This document shows positions 1 to 5,531 of a stretch of 5,718 nucleotides of DNA, piece by piece. The number at the start of each line of letters is the position of its first letter. Positions within the stretch are counted from its first letter, which is position 1. The notes under the pieces were generated by a model. It was given only the letters and a program-made list of their open reading frames with translations. It searched no databases and was not told where the DNA came from. Where the stretch lies: contig QMOC01000200.1 of NCBI GenBank assembly GCA_003648085.1, forward strand, positions 1 to 5,718, in the 5' to 3' direction. The position numbers were made by a program, and so were the translations under genes. The stretch comes from Chloroflexota bacterium (lineage in GTDB: Bacteria; Chloroflexota; Anaerolineae; B4-G1).

Positions 1-258
1 CCCAAGTCCCATCCGCCACCACCGCGCCATTCGGAGGTGGAGGTGGCGCGCTTCCAGGCCCTGCGTGTCTGGCGCAAGCAAGTGGCGGCCGAGCGCGGGG
101 TGGACCCCGACGTCGTCATCGGCAACGCCGTCCTGTGGGCACTGGCCGAGCAGAACCCTCGCACCCTCGAAGACCTGGAGAGCATCGAAGGGTTGGGGCC
201 GTGGAAGCGCAAGAAGTACGGGGAGGCGATCCTGAAGGTGCTGGATACCGGATGTTAG
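1..258 (+). CDS. C-terminal HRDC domain of RecQ-type helicase or ribonuclease D (5' end missing)
   Basis: The frame is open from base 1 to a TAG at 256-258, so this is the 3' end of a longer gene and the GTG at 37 need not be a real start. After a Pro-rich stretch (PKSHPPPPRH), about 65 residues match the helix-rich HRDC fold: an FQALRVWRKQ helix, the GVDPDVVI segment, NAVLWALAEQNPRTLEDL, and the hallmark helix-hairpin-helix-like IEGLGPWKRKKYGEAIL. HRDC domains bind nucleic acid and sit at the C-terminus of RecQ helicases and ribonuclease D; the part that would decide between them is outside the window. The Pro-rich linker and the GLGPWK variant fit either. The last codons and the stop lie inside a 7-bp repeat tract, so the extreme C-terminus (VLDTGC) is probably repeat-derived. 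It is unrelated in function to the downstream sugar operon. Confidence 0.82.
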   Translation, partial: PKSHPPPPRHSEVEVARFQALRVWRKQVAAERGVDPDVVIGNAVLWALAEQNPRTLEDLESIEGLGPWKRKKYGEAILKVLDTGC

Positions 259-271
259 GATGCTGGATACT
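243..271 (+). repeat. Heptamer tandem repeat, GGATNNN units
   Basis: Four imperfect 7-bp units lie nearly head to tail: GGATACC (243-249), GGATGTT (250-256), one extra A (257), GGATGCT (258-264) and GGATACT (265-271). They are preceded by GGTGCT and followed by GGCTGGC. The decamer TGCTGGATAC therefore occurs twice (239-248 and 261-270). The tract spans the stop codon of the HRDC gene. Short heptameric tandem repeats are known from cyanobacterial intergenic DNA; here I only see the pattern and know no function for it. Confidence 0.6.
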
Positions 272-780
272 GGCTGGCGGTGGCGGTGGTTTTGACACAT
301 TGAAAGAATGAGAGCATGGAGCACATCCAACAAAGACAAATCAGTTCAGCCTCGTAGCCCGCAATCCGTTTGGCGCGACGCTCTCTGTCCGCCTCCTGGC
401 GGGCTGTGTCCAAAATGACTGCCGCCCGCATCCGGAAGTGCGTCTCGCGATAGCGGGGAGTTCGCCCGGGCATCCCGCGTTGGCGATGCTGTTGGCGTAC
501 CCGCTCCCGCCGGGCTCGGGAGAGCTCCCCCTTGACCATGAAACGCAACCAGCGGAGGGTGGCTTTGATCTCGTGGCCGGCCTTCTCCGTGCTGGCCGGC
601 AGTGTCTCGAATCCTGCTGCCGTGCTGCGTGCAGAGCGTACTACGTTCCTGGACACGGACGAAGTGATTGAGTTTTCGCTTGCGACGTGCTGCGGCGAGT
701 GGTATCGGCTGAGCATGCTGTTAGAGCCGGTAGAATGACATCCAGGCATGCACATCTTATTCCATGAAAGGCATTACCGT
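259..780. other. Gene-poor spacer of about 520 bp
   Basis: No + strand frame here looks like a gene. On the - strand one frame is open from 755 to a stop at 255-257 (166 codons). Its middle part (about 335-590) has mostly G/C in third positions and an Arg-rich, helix-like composition, for example TLRWLRFMVKGELSRARRE and AKRIAGYEAEL. I recognise no family. There is no Shine-Dalgarno before its ATG codons, and both ends read like untranslated DNA (Ser/Thr/Cys-rich). It may be a decayed gene or mobile-element remnant, or chance. No tRNA, rRNA, terminal inverted repeats or classical terminator was seen. The last 75 bp probably carry the operon promoter. Confidence 0.5.
709..736 (+). promoter_or_regulatory. 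Weak candidate promoter for the PTS operon
   Basis: TAGAAT at 731-736 matches five of six bases of the -10 consensus. A poor -35 (CTGAGC, 709-714, three of six) lies 16 bp upstream. Transcription would begin near 743 and give a leader of about 38 nt before the EIIA start at 781. Two copies of the palindrome GCATGC (713-718 and 746-751) flank the -10 box, which could be an operator arrangement or coincidence. Placement just ahead of the first operon gene is the main support; the motif match alone is weak. Confidence 0.22.
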
Positions 781-1176
781 ATGATCAACATTGTTCTGGT
801 TTCTCACGGTGACCTGGGCGACGCGCTGATCCGGGCGACCGAGATGATCGTGGGGCCTACAGAGCGTATTTTCTCCGTTCCTCTCCTGCCCAATGAGAGT
901 CCCGAGGGCTTTGGAGAGAAACTGGCTGTGGCGCTGCAAGACATCAAGGGCGAGGAGACGTTGATACTGATTGACCTGTTTGGTGGGACGCCGTACAACG
1001 TCGCCGCCCGCCAGGTGCTCAAAGGCAACGTCGAGTGCGTGACCGGGGTGAATCTCCCTATGTTGCTGGAACTGGTCATGTCGCGCGACGGCGCTTCGCT
1101 GCCGGAATTGGCCGAAACCATCACTCAATCAGGGCGGGAGGCGATCAAAAACCTGGGGCCAATGTTGAACAAATAG
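781..1176 (+). CDS. PTS mannose/fructose/sorbose-family EIIA component
   Basis: This 131-residue cytoplasmic protein is a stand-alone EIIA domain of the mannose-type (EII-Man) PTS. It takes phosphate from HPr on a histidine and passes it to EIIB. The N-terminus MINIVLVSHGDLG carries the family's active-site His at residue 9 in the SHG motif. DLFGGTPYN begins at residue 65 and matches the conserved DLFGG(S/T)P loop around the active site. Length fits the ~130-residue domain, so nothing is missing and there is no fused EIIB. I chose ATG 781 because AAAGG (767-771) sits 9 nt upstream; the in-frame ATG at 748 would add 11 residues unlike the family and has no ribosome site. It is the first gene of the operon, and its partners EIIB and EIICD follow directly. 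The cargo sugar cannot be inferred from this subunit. EI and HPr must be encoded elsewhere. Confidence 0.95.
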   Translation: MINIVLVSHGDLGDALIRATEMIVGPTERIFSVPLLPNESPEGFGEKLAVALQDIKGEETLILIDLFGGTPYNVAARQVLKGNVECVTGVNLPMLLELVMSRDGASLPELAETITQSGREAIKNLGPMLNK

Positions 1177-1206
1177 CAAGTGGGCAGGTATGCGGATATG
1201 TGGGAG

Positions 1207-1228
1207 GGCGCTGCTTCGGGCAGGCGCC
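1207..1228 (+). promoter_or_regulatory. GC-rich hairpin in the EIIA-EIIB spacer
   Basis: GGCGCTGC (1207-1214) can pair with GCAGGCGCC (1220-1228), leaving one bulged G (1223) and a small loop containing TTCG. That gives eight pairs, seven of them G-C. No U-run follows, so it is not a standard intrinsic terminator. It sits in the longest gap inside the operon (90 bp), upstream of the EIIB ribosome site. It could stabilise or process the mRNA or tune EIIB expression, but this is inferred from fold and position only. Confidence 0.4.
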
Positions 1229-1255
1229 GGGGCGGCCTCACCCGATTGTAATTGC

Positions 1256-1270
1256 AAGGAAAGGAGGTGA
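1256..1270 (+). promoter_or_regulatory. Double Shine-Dalgarno before EIIB
   Basis: AAGGA (1256-1260) lies 6 nt before the GTG at 1267. A second, full-length match to the anti-Shine-Dalgarno consensus, AAGGAGGTGA (1261-1270), overlaps that GTG. If the second site is the one used, initiation would fall about 5-8 nt after GGAGG, on in-frame GTT (1273) or ATC (1276), neither of which is a standard start. GTG 1267 with the first site is the most conservative reading. Confidence 0.6.
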
Positions 1271-1761
1271 ACGTTATCGAAGAGTTAGGGCTGGTGCGGA
1301 TTGACGATCGTCTGATTCACGGGCAGGTGATCGCCGTGTGGTGCAAGCACCAACCTTTCACCCGCATCGTCATCGTGGACGATGGCGTGGCGGCGGATCC
1401 GTTCATGCAGGAAGTGTTGAGGCTGGCCGCGCCTCCGGGCCTCCAGGTGGACGTATTCTCCGTCGAGGAGGGTATCAAGGCCCTGAACCAGTCCACGCCG
1501 GACCGGGGGACGACGATGGTGCTACTGAAGTCACCGCAGGCAGCCAAGCGGCTCTACGATGGAGGGGTCCAATACAACGCGCTCAACGTCGGTGGGATCG
1601 GTAGCGCACCGGGACGCAAGAACATCTTCAAGAATATCTCTGCCTCGGAAGAAGAGATCGCAATCCTCAAGTACTTAATGGATCGGGGGGTGGAAATCAC
1701 CCTGCTGACCGTGCCAGGTGAGAAGTCAAGATCGTTCTCAGACCTGGTCGGCAAGTTATAG
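1267..1761 (+). CDS. PTS mannose/fructose/sorbose-family EIIB component
   Basis: This 164-residue cytoplasmic phosphocarrier receives phosphate from EIIA and phosphorylates the sugar as it passes through EIIC/EIID. The signature RIDDRLIHGQV holds the active-site His (residue 18 from the GTG start). The rest follows the family order: IVIVDDGVAADPFMQEVL, a central helix/strand region (VFSVEEGIKAL), then NVGGIGSAPGRKNIF and a C-terminal ISASEEEIAIL helix region. Length matches the usual ~160 residues, and this is a separate polypeptide rather than the EIIAB fusion found in E. coli ManX. The start is uncertain: GTG 1267 has AAGGA 6 nt upstream, TTG 1252 has no ribosome site, and the perfect AAGGAGGTGA would suit a start at 1273-1276 where no standard codon exists. 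All options leave the catalytic region intact. The EIICD gene starts 26 bp downstream, so the genes are surely cotranscribed. Confidence 0.95.
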   Translation: MNVIEELGLVRIDDRLIHGQVIAVWCKHQPFTRIVIVDDGVAADPFMQEVLRLAAPPGLQVDVFSVEEGIKALNQSTPDRGTTMVLLKSPQAAKRLYDGGVQYNALNVGGIGSAPGRKNIFKNISASEEEIAILKYLMDRGVEITLLTVPGEKSRSFSDLVGKL

Positions 1762-1787
1762 TCTGTCATTTGAAAGGAGAAACAGCA

Positions 1788-3572
1788 ATGAAAGTCAATA
1801 GGAGGCAAGTCAGCGCGGCTATGGCGGTCAGCCTGGTGCTGATGTTGGCGAGCGTCGTCGTGGTCAGGGCCGCGCCGGGAGTGCAGGAAGAGCCTGTGCG
1901 CATAAATTTCCTGACGGCGGCTATCGTCGGCATTCTGTACTACTGTGCCCTCTCGCCCTGGTTCGCCAACCTCGGCTTCACCGTGCTGTACCGTCCACTC
2001 ATCGCCGGGACGCTGGTCGGCCTGGTGATGGGGCGGCTTGGCGAGGGTATCGCCATCGGGGCCAACATCAACGTGCTCTACCTGGGGTGGATCTCGGCGG
2101 GTGGCTCGCTGCCTGGCGACCCCGGGCTGGCTGGCTACCTGGGTACAGCGTTGGCGCTGGGTGGCGGGTTGGACGTGGAGGCGGCACTGGCGCTGGCCGC
2201 GCCGCTGGGTTTGCTGGGCGGCCTAACCTGGTCGCTGCGCATGTCCCTATGTTCGGTCATCCCCCACTGGGCGGACAGGTTTGCCGAGGAAGGGAACATC
2301 AAGGCGGTGGCGCGGAGCAACTATATCTATTCACAGCCGTTCCTGTTTGTCCTCTACGCTGTGCCGGTTGCACTGGCAGCGTGGTTGGGCTCCCAGGCAG
2401 TGGCCGCTGCACTGGACTGGGTCGGACAGCACGCCATCTGGGTGATGAATGGGCTGTTTGCCGCCAGCGGCATGCTCGCAGCCCTCGGTATTGCGCTCAA
2501 CCTCAAGTTCCTCTTCCGAGGCAATGTATGGCCCTATTTCTTCATTGGCTTCACGGTCACCTCGCTGATGGGTGGGAACGTCAATCTCCTGGTGTTAGCG
2601 ATCATCGGCGCCTGCGTGGCTTACATCCACGTGCTGTTCACCGAAAGGGTCACCGGTGCCCAGCCTGCCGTAGCCGCCGAGGAGCGCAAAGCCCCTGGGC
2701 TGCTCACGCGGCGGGACGTCTTCAGAGCCTGGCTGCGGTGGCTTTTCTTCTCGCACTCCTGTTACAACTGGGAGCGTATGCAGGGGCTGGGCTTCGCGCA
2801 GAGTATGACCCCCATCATCGAGAAACTGTACAAGACCAAAGAGGACATCAGCGCGGCGCTCAAGCGCCACCTGGTCTTCTTTAACACCCAGCCGGACATC
2901 GGCGGTGTGATCCACGGGGCGGTCATCGCGATGGAGGAGGAGCGCGCAGCCGGGGCCGACATCAGCGACGACGCCATCAACGCCGTCAAGACCGGCCTGA
3001 TGGGGCCGATGGCAGGCATCGGCGATACGATTCAGCAGGGCATCGTGCTCCCCATCGCACTGGCCATCGGTATGAATATCGCGACGGGCGGGGCTGTTGG
3101 TACCGCGACCCAGGGCAATATCCTTGGCCCTCTGTTCGTCCTCGTCGTCGTGGCGGCCTTCGTCTGGGGCGTCGGCTGGCTGGTCTGGTGGCAGGGGTAT
3201 CAGCAAGGGCGTGCTGCCGTCACCAATATCCTGAGGAGCGGCACGCTGAACCGCGTCATCGTCGGCGCGGGTGTGCTGGGCAACTTCATTATGGGCGCGC
3301 TGGCTGTGCAGTTCGTCAGCCTCTCAACTCCGCTGGCTTTTATGATCGGCGGTACCAAGTTTGAGGTTCAGGCGATATTGGACAGTTTCATGCCCAACCT
3401 GCTCCCACTGTTGCTGGTCCTGCTCATCTGGTGGCTGCTGGCGAAGAAGAACGTGTCGCCCACGACGATCATGATCGTAGTGATCCTGGTCGGCGTGCTG
3501 GGCTCTTACCCCATCTGGCCGGGCATTGACGCCGAGTCGGGTGAGGCCATCAAGGTCGGGCTCTTTGGCTAG
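1788..3572 (+). CDS. Fused PTS mannose-family EIIC-EIID membrane permease
   Basis: This 594-residue membrane protein joins the two channel subunits that are normally separate in mannose-type systems; it would translocate the sugar while EIIB phosphorylates it. Residues ~40-285 are EIIC: hydrophobic helices with YRPLIAGTLVGLVMGR and ANINVLYLGW. A charged, Ala/Pro-containing linker (about 286-304) follows. EIID starts near residue 307, with SHSCYNWERMQGLGFAQSM, then FFNTQPDIGG, then GLMGPMAGIGDTIQQG, and ends in C-terminal membrane helices (MPNLLPLLLVLLIWWLL and onward). Both halves are full length and in one uninterrupted frame. Residues 1-30 (MKVNRRQ, a hydrophobic run, then VRAAPG) resemble a signal peptide or an extra helix and are unusual for EIIC. 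Gln368 stands in NTQP, where I recall His (NTHP) as common. ATG 1788 is supported by AAAGGAG (1773-1779), 8 nt upstream. The substrate is not predictable from sequence. Confidence 0.93.
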   Translation: MKVNRRQVSAAMAVSLVLMLASVVVVRAAPGVQEEPVRINFLTAAIVGILYYCALSPWFANLGFTVLYRPLIAGTLVGLVMGRLGEGIAIGANINVLYLGWISAGGSLPGDPGLAGYLGTALALGGGLDVEAALALAAPLGLLGGLTWSLRMSLCSVIPHWADRFAEEGNIKAVARSNYIYSQPFLFVLYAVPVALAAWLGSQAVAAALDWVGQHAIWVMNGLFAASGMLAALGIALNLKFLFRGNVWPYFFIGFTVTSLMGGNVNLLVLAIIGACVAYIHVLFTERVTGAQPAVAAEERKAPGLLTRRDVFRAWLRWLFFSHSCYNWERMQGLGFAQSMTPIIEKLYKTKEDISAALKRHLVFFNTQPDIGGVIHGAVIAMEEERAAGADISDDAINAVKTGLMGPMAGIGDTIQQGIVLPIALAIGMNIATGGAVGTATQGNILGPLFVLVVVAAFVWGVGWLVWWQGYQQGRAAVTNILRSGTLNRVIVGAGVLGNFIMGALAVQFVSLSTPLAFMIGGTKFEVQAILDSFMPNLLPLLLVLLIWWLLAKKNVSPTTIMIVVILVGVLGSYPIWPGIDAESGEAIKVGLFG

Positions 3573-3582
3573 CGACAGCACC

Positions 3583-3634
3583 ACGTGATGCGTGATTCGT
3601 GAGGCTCCGTCACGTCTCACGCATCACGTTTCAC
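3583..3634 (+). repeat. Hairpin built from inverted 7-bp repeats
   Basis: Three CGTGANN units (3584-3590, 3591-3597, 3598-3604) are followed by three complementary TCACGNN units (3610-3616, 3617-3623, 3624-3630) and a final TCAC (3631-3634). The two sets fold into a stem of about 20 bp (3583-3602 with 3610-3629) with two mismatched positions and a 7-nt loop. The tract fills most of the 83-bp gap between the permease and aldolase genes. A broken T-rich stretch (TTTCACTTTT) follows, so partial termination is possible but not convincing. It may instead be a dispersed repeat family or an mRNA-stabilising stem that sets different expression of transport and catabolic genes. Confidence 0.65.
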
Positions 3635-3655
3635 TTTTGCGGAGGGAGACAAAAT

Positions 3656-4450
3656 ATGATTGGACTCAAAACTCATCGTTGGAACCGCATCTTTCGCGAG
3701 GACGGCAAGGCACTTATCTTCGCGATGGATCACGCCGGCGCGTTTGGATTGATGGAAGGACTGGAGAAGCCAGGCGAGGTCATCCGCAAGGTCCGCGCCG
3801 GCGGTGCAGATGCCATCCTGACCACGTACGGGGTCTGCACGCGGTTCGCCAAAGACATTGGGACATTGGGCCTCATCCTGCGCGTGGACGGCGGCAATAC
3901 GCTGCTGGCCAAGGAGCGTGGCCCGATGCAACTGGTGTACGACGTCTACGATGCATTGCGCATCGGAGCCGACGCCGTCGGGACGATGGGCATGCCGGGC
4001 TCCCGGTTTGAGGCGGTCACGCTGCCGTACCTATCTGAACTGGTGGCCCAGTGCGCGGAGTGGAACGTGCCGGTGATGGCCGAGATGCTGCCCGGTGGGT
4101 TCGAGGACCCAGGCGAGTGGTGGACGCCGGAGAACATCGGCCACGCCTGCCGCATCGGCGCGGAGTTGGGTGTGGATTTTATCAAGACGGCCTACACCGG
4201 CGACGCGGAGAGTTTCCGCGCCATCTGCGAGCAGGTATACGTGCCCATCGTCGTCCTGGGCGGCAGCAAGTCCCCCGACCCACGCGACCTGCTGGACGGC
4301 ATCTACGGCGCGATGCAGGCCGGTGCCAGCGGCGTGGCGGTCGGTCGGAACATCTCTCAGTACCCCGAACCGGATAAGATGACGGCGGCCATCGCGGCGA
4401 TCATCCACGAGGGAGCGAGCGTGGACGCGGCGCTGGAATACCTGGTGTGA
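3656..4450 (+). CDS. Class I aldolase of the DeoC/FbaB/LsrF superfamily, substrate unknown
   Basis: This 264-residue cytoplasmic TIM-barrel enzyme should make or break a C-C bond through a Schiff base. The lysine is Lys177 in DFIKTAYTGD, the same motif as archaeal-type (FbaB/DhnA) fructose-bisphosphate aldolases. Other landmarks are Asp25 in FAMDHAGAF (strand 1), LGGSKSPDP and AVGRNISQYPEP, which form the phosphate-binding end of the barrel. The archaeal-type enzymes carry a catalytic Tyr in a YPRG motif; here the matching place reads LPGG (Leu145-Gly148), so both that Tyr and the Arg are absent. The enzyme may act on something other than fructose 1,6-bisphosphate, as LsrF-like relatives do. 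Start ATG 3656 has GGAGG (3641-3645) and GGGAG (3644-3648) upstream; earlier in-frame codons fall in the repeat hairpin. A place between a PTS and a polyol-type dehydrogenase points to cleavage of a phosphorylated ketose, which is inference. Confidence 0.88.
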   Translation: MIGLKTHRWNRIFREDGKALIFAMDHAGAFGLMEGLEKPGEVIRKVRAGGADAILTTYGVCTRFAKDIGTLGLILRVDGGNTLLAKERGPMQLVYDVYDALRIGADAVGTMGMPGSRFEAVTLPYLSELVAQCAEWNVPVMAEMLPGGFEDPGEWWTPENIGHACRIGAELGVDFIKTAYTGDAESFRAICEQVYVPIVVLGGSKSPDPRDLLDGIYGAMQAGASGVAVGRNISQYPEPDKMTAAIAAIIHEGASVDAALEYLV

Positions 4451-4466
4451 GGCGTGGGACATCGGG

Positions 4467-4480
4467 CGTCAAACGTCAAA
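4467..4480 (+). repeat. Two-copy heptamer CGTCAAA before the dehydrogenase gene
   Basis: CGTCAAA occurs twice in direct tandem (4467-4473 and 4474-4480), immediately before the GGAG ribosome site of the next gene. Two copies alone could be chance. It is listed because two other spacers in this window also carry 7-bp-period repeats. Confidence 0.4.
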
Positions 4481-4490
4481 GGAGTTGTCA

Positions 4491-5531
4491 ATGACAGAAA
4501 CTTACAAACGGGCAGTCTTTGTCGCTCCCGGCCAGATCCGCTTCGACGAGTTGCCGATCCCGAAGCCAGGACCAGGACAGGCGCTGGTCAAGGTGCGGGC
4601 GTGCGCCCTATGCACCTGGGAACAACGGATGTACACGGGCGAGGAGCACTACTACCCACTGGCCGGAGGGCACGAGGTCTCGGGCGTACTTGTCGAGGTC
4701 GGCCCCTTCACCTATCTGGATGCACAGGTGGGCGACCGGGTGATGGCCTCGACGCTGACCCGCTGCGGCTACTGCGAGTCGTGCCGGCGCGGCCTGGATA
4801 ACATCTGCGACAACGCGCGCAAGCCGTTCCGCGAAACGGATGTGCCGGGGCCGGCCGGCCTGGCGGAGTACGTGCTGTTGGACGATTATCAAGTCTACAA
4901 GGCAGACAACGGCGTATCCTTCGAGGCCATCGCTCTCACCGAGCCGCTGGCCTGCGTGGTGCGCAGCGTGCGCAAAGCCCGGGTCGAACGGGCCGACAAC
5001 GTCGTCGTCATCGGGGCAGGCGTTATGGGCATGTTCCACCTGGTGCTGACCAAGCAGATCGGTGCTCGGGTGATCGTCAGCGAGATCAACCCCGAACGGG
5101 CGGCCTTCGCCAAGAAGATGGGCGCCGACGCTGTCATTGATCCAACCCAGGCTCCCTTCGCTGAGCAGGTAAAGGCTCTGACCCGCGGTCGTGGCGCTGA
5201 TGTGATCTTCTGCGCGATGAGCGTCGCCTCGGCGGTGGAGCAAGCCATGGAGGCAGTCGCCAAGGGCGGGCGCGTTCACGTCTATGCCAGCATCCACCCG
5301 CGCGGCACGAAGATCTCCATTGACCCCAACCTGTTCCACAGTAAGGAGATCGTGCTGACCGGCACGATGAGCCAGGACAAGGAAGATGTGCTTCAGGCCG
5401 TGCGGATGATCTCCGAGGGGTTGATTGACCTCAAACCGTTCATCTCGCTGGTGCTGCCTTTCGAGAGACTGGAGGAAGGATTGCAGGCAGCGCTGCGGCC
5501 CGACACGTATCGTGTCATCGTGACGATGTAG
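4491..5531 (+). CDS. Zinc-dependent medium-chain alcohol/polyol dehydrogenase (MDR family)
   Basis: This 346-residue cytoplasmic NAD(P)-dependent dehydrogenase has the usual two-domain MDR layout and length. Catalytic zinc ligands are Cys41 (ACALCTWEQR), His61-Glu62 (GGHEVSG) and Glu151 (TEPLAC). The structural zinc lobe has all four cysteines, at 92, 95, 98 and 106 (CGYCESCRRGLDNIC). The Rossmann motif GAGVMG is at 175-180, and Glu198 at the end of the second strand (VSEINPER) favours NAD over NADP. Relatives include sorbitol, threonine and galactitol-1-phosphate dehydrogenases and sorbose-1-phosphate reductase; the last two are PTS partners, which suits this operon. The exact substrate is not determined. 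ATG 4491 lies 6 nt after GGAG (4481-4484); the in-frame TTG at 4485 is unlikely. The gene is complete, but its last 35 bp (5497-5531) also appear inverted at the window end. Confidence 0.93.
   Translation: MTETYKRAVFVAPGQIRFDELPIPKPGPGQALVKVRACALCTWEQRMYTGEEHYYPLAGGHEVSGVLVEVGPFTYLDAQVGDRVMASTLTRCGYCESCRRGLDNICDNARKPFRETDVPGPAGLAEYVLLDDYQVYKADNGVSFEAIALTEPLACVVRSVRKARVERADNVVVIGAGVMGMFHLVLTKQIGARVIVSEINPERAAFAKKMGADAVIDPTQAPFAEQVKALTRGRGADVIFCAMSVASAVEQAMEAVAKGGRVHVYASIHPRGTKISIDPNLFHSKEIVLTGTMSQDKEDVLQAVRMISEGLIDLKPFISLVLPFERLEEGLQAALRPDTYRVIVTM

Noticed and set aside
292..297. Exact TTGACA -35 hexamer downstream of the HRDC gene.
   Set aside because: No -10-like hexamer occurs 15-19 bp further on, and no gene starts nearby.
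680..708. TTGCGA followed 17 bp later by TATCGG as an operon promoter.
   Set aside because: Only four and three of six consensus bases match; TAGAAT at 731-736 is a better -10 candidate.
764..784. Six-codon frame MKGITV whose TGA overlaps the EIIA ATG, a possible leader peptide.
   Set aside because: It has no ribosome site of its own, and its first bases form the EIIA Shine-Dalgarno region; chance is likelier.
2087..2884. A 265-codon + strand frame inside the permease gene.
   Set aside because: It is a shadow of the EIIC-EIID gene, with Arg/Gly/His-rich sequence and no recognisable domain.
3629..3640. Intrinsic terminator formed by the 3583-3629 hairpin and following T residues.
   Set aside because: The T stretch is interrupted and short, the stem is not GC-rich next to it, and the next gene's ribosome site follows at once in the same direction.
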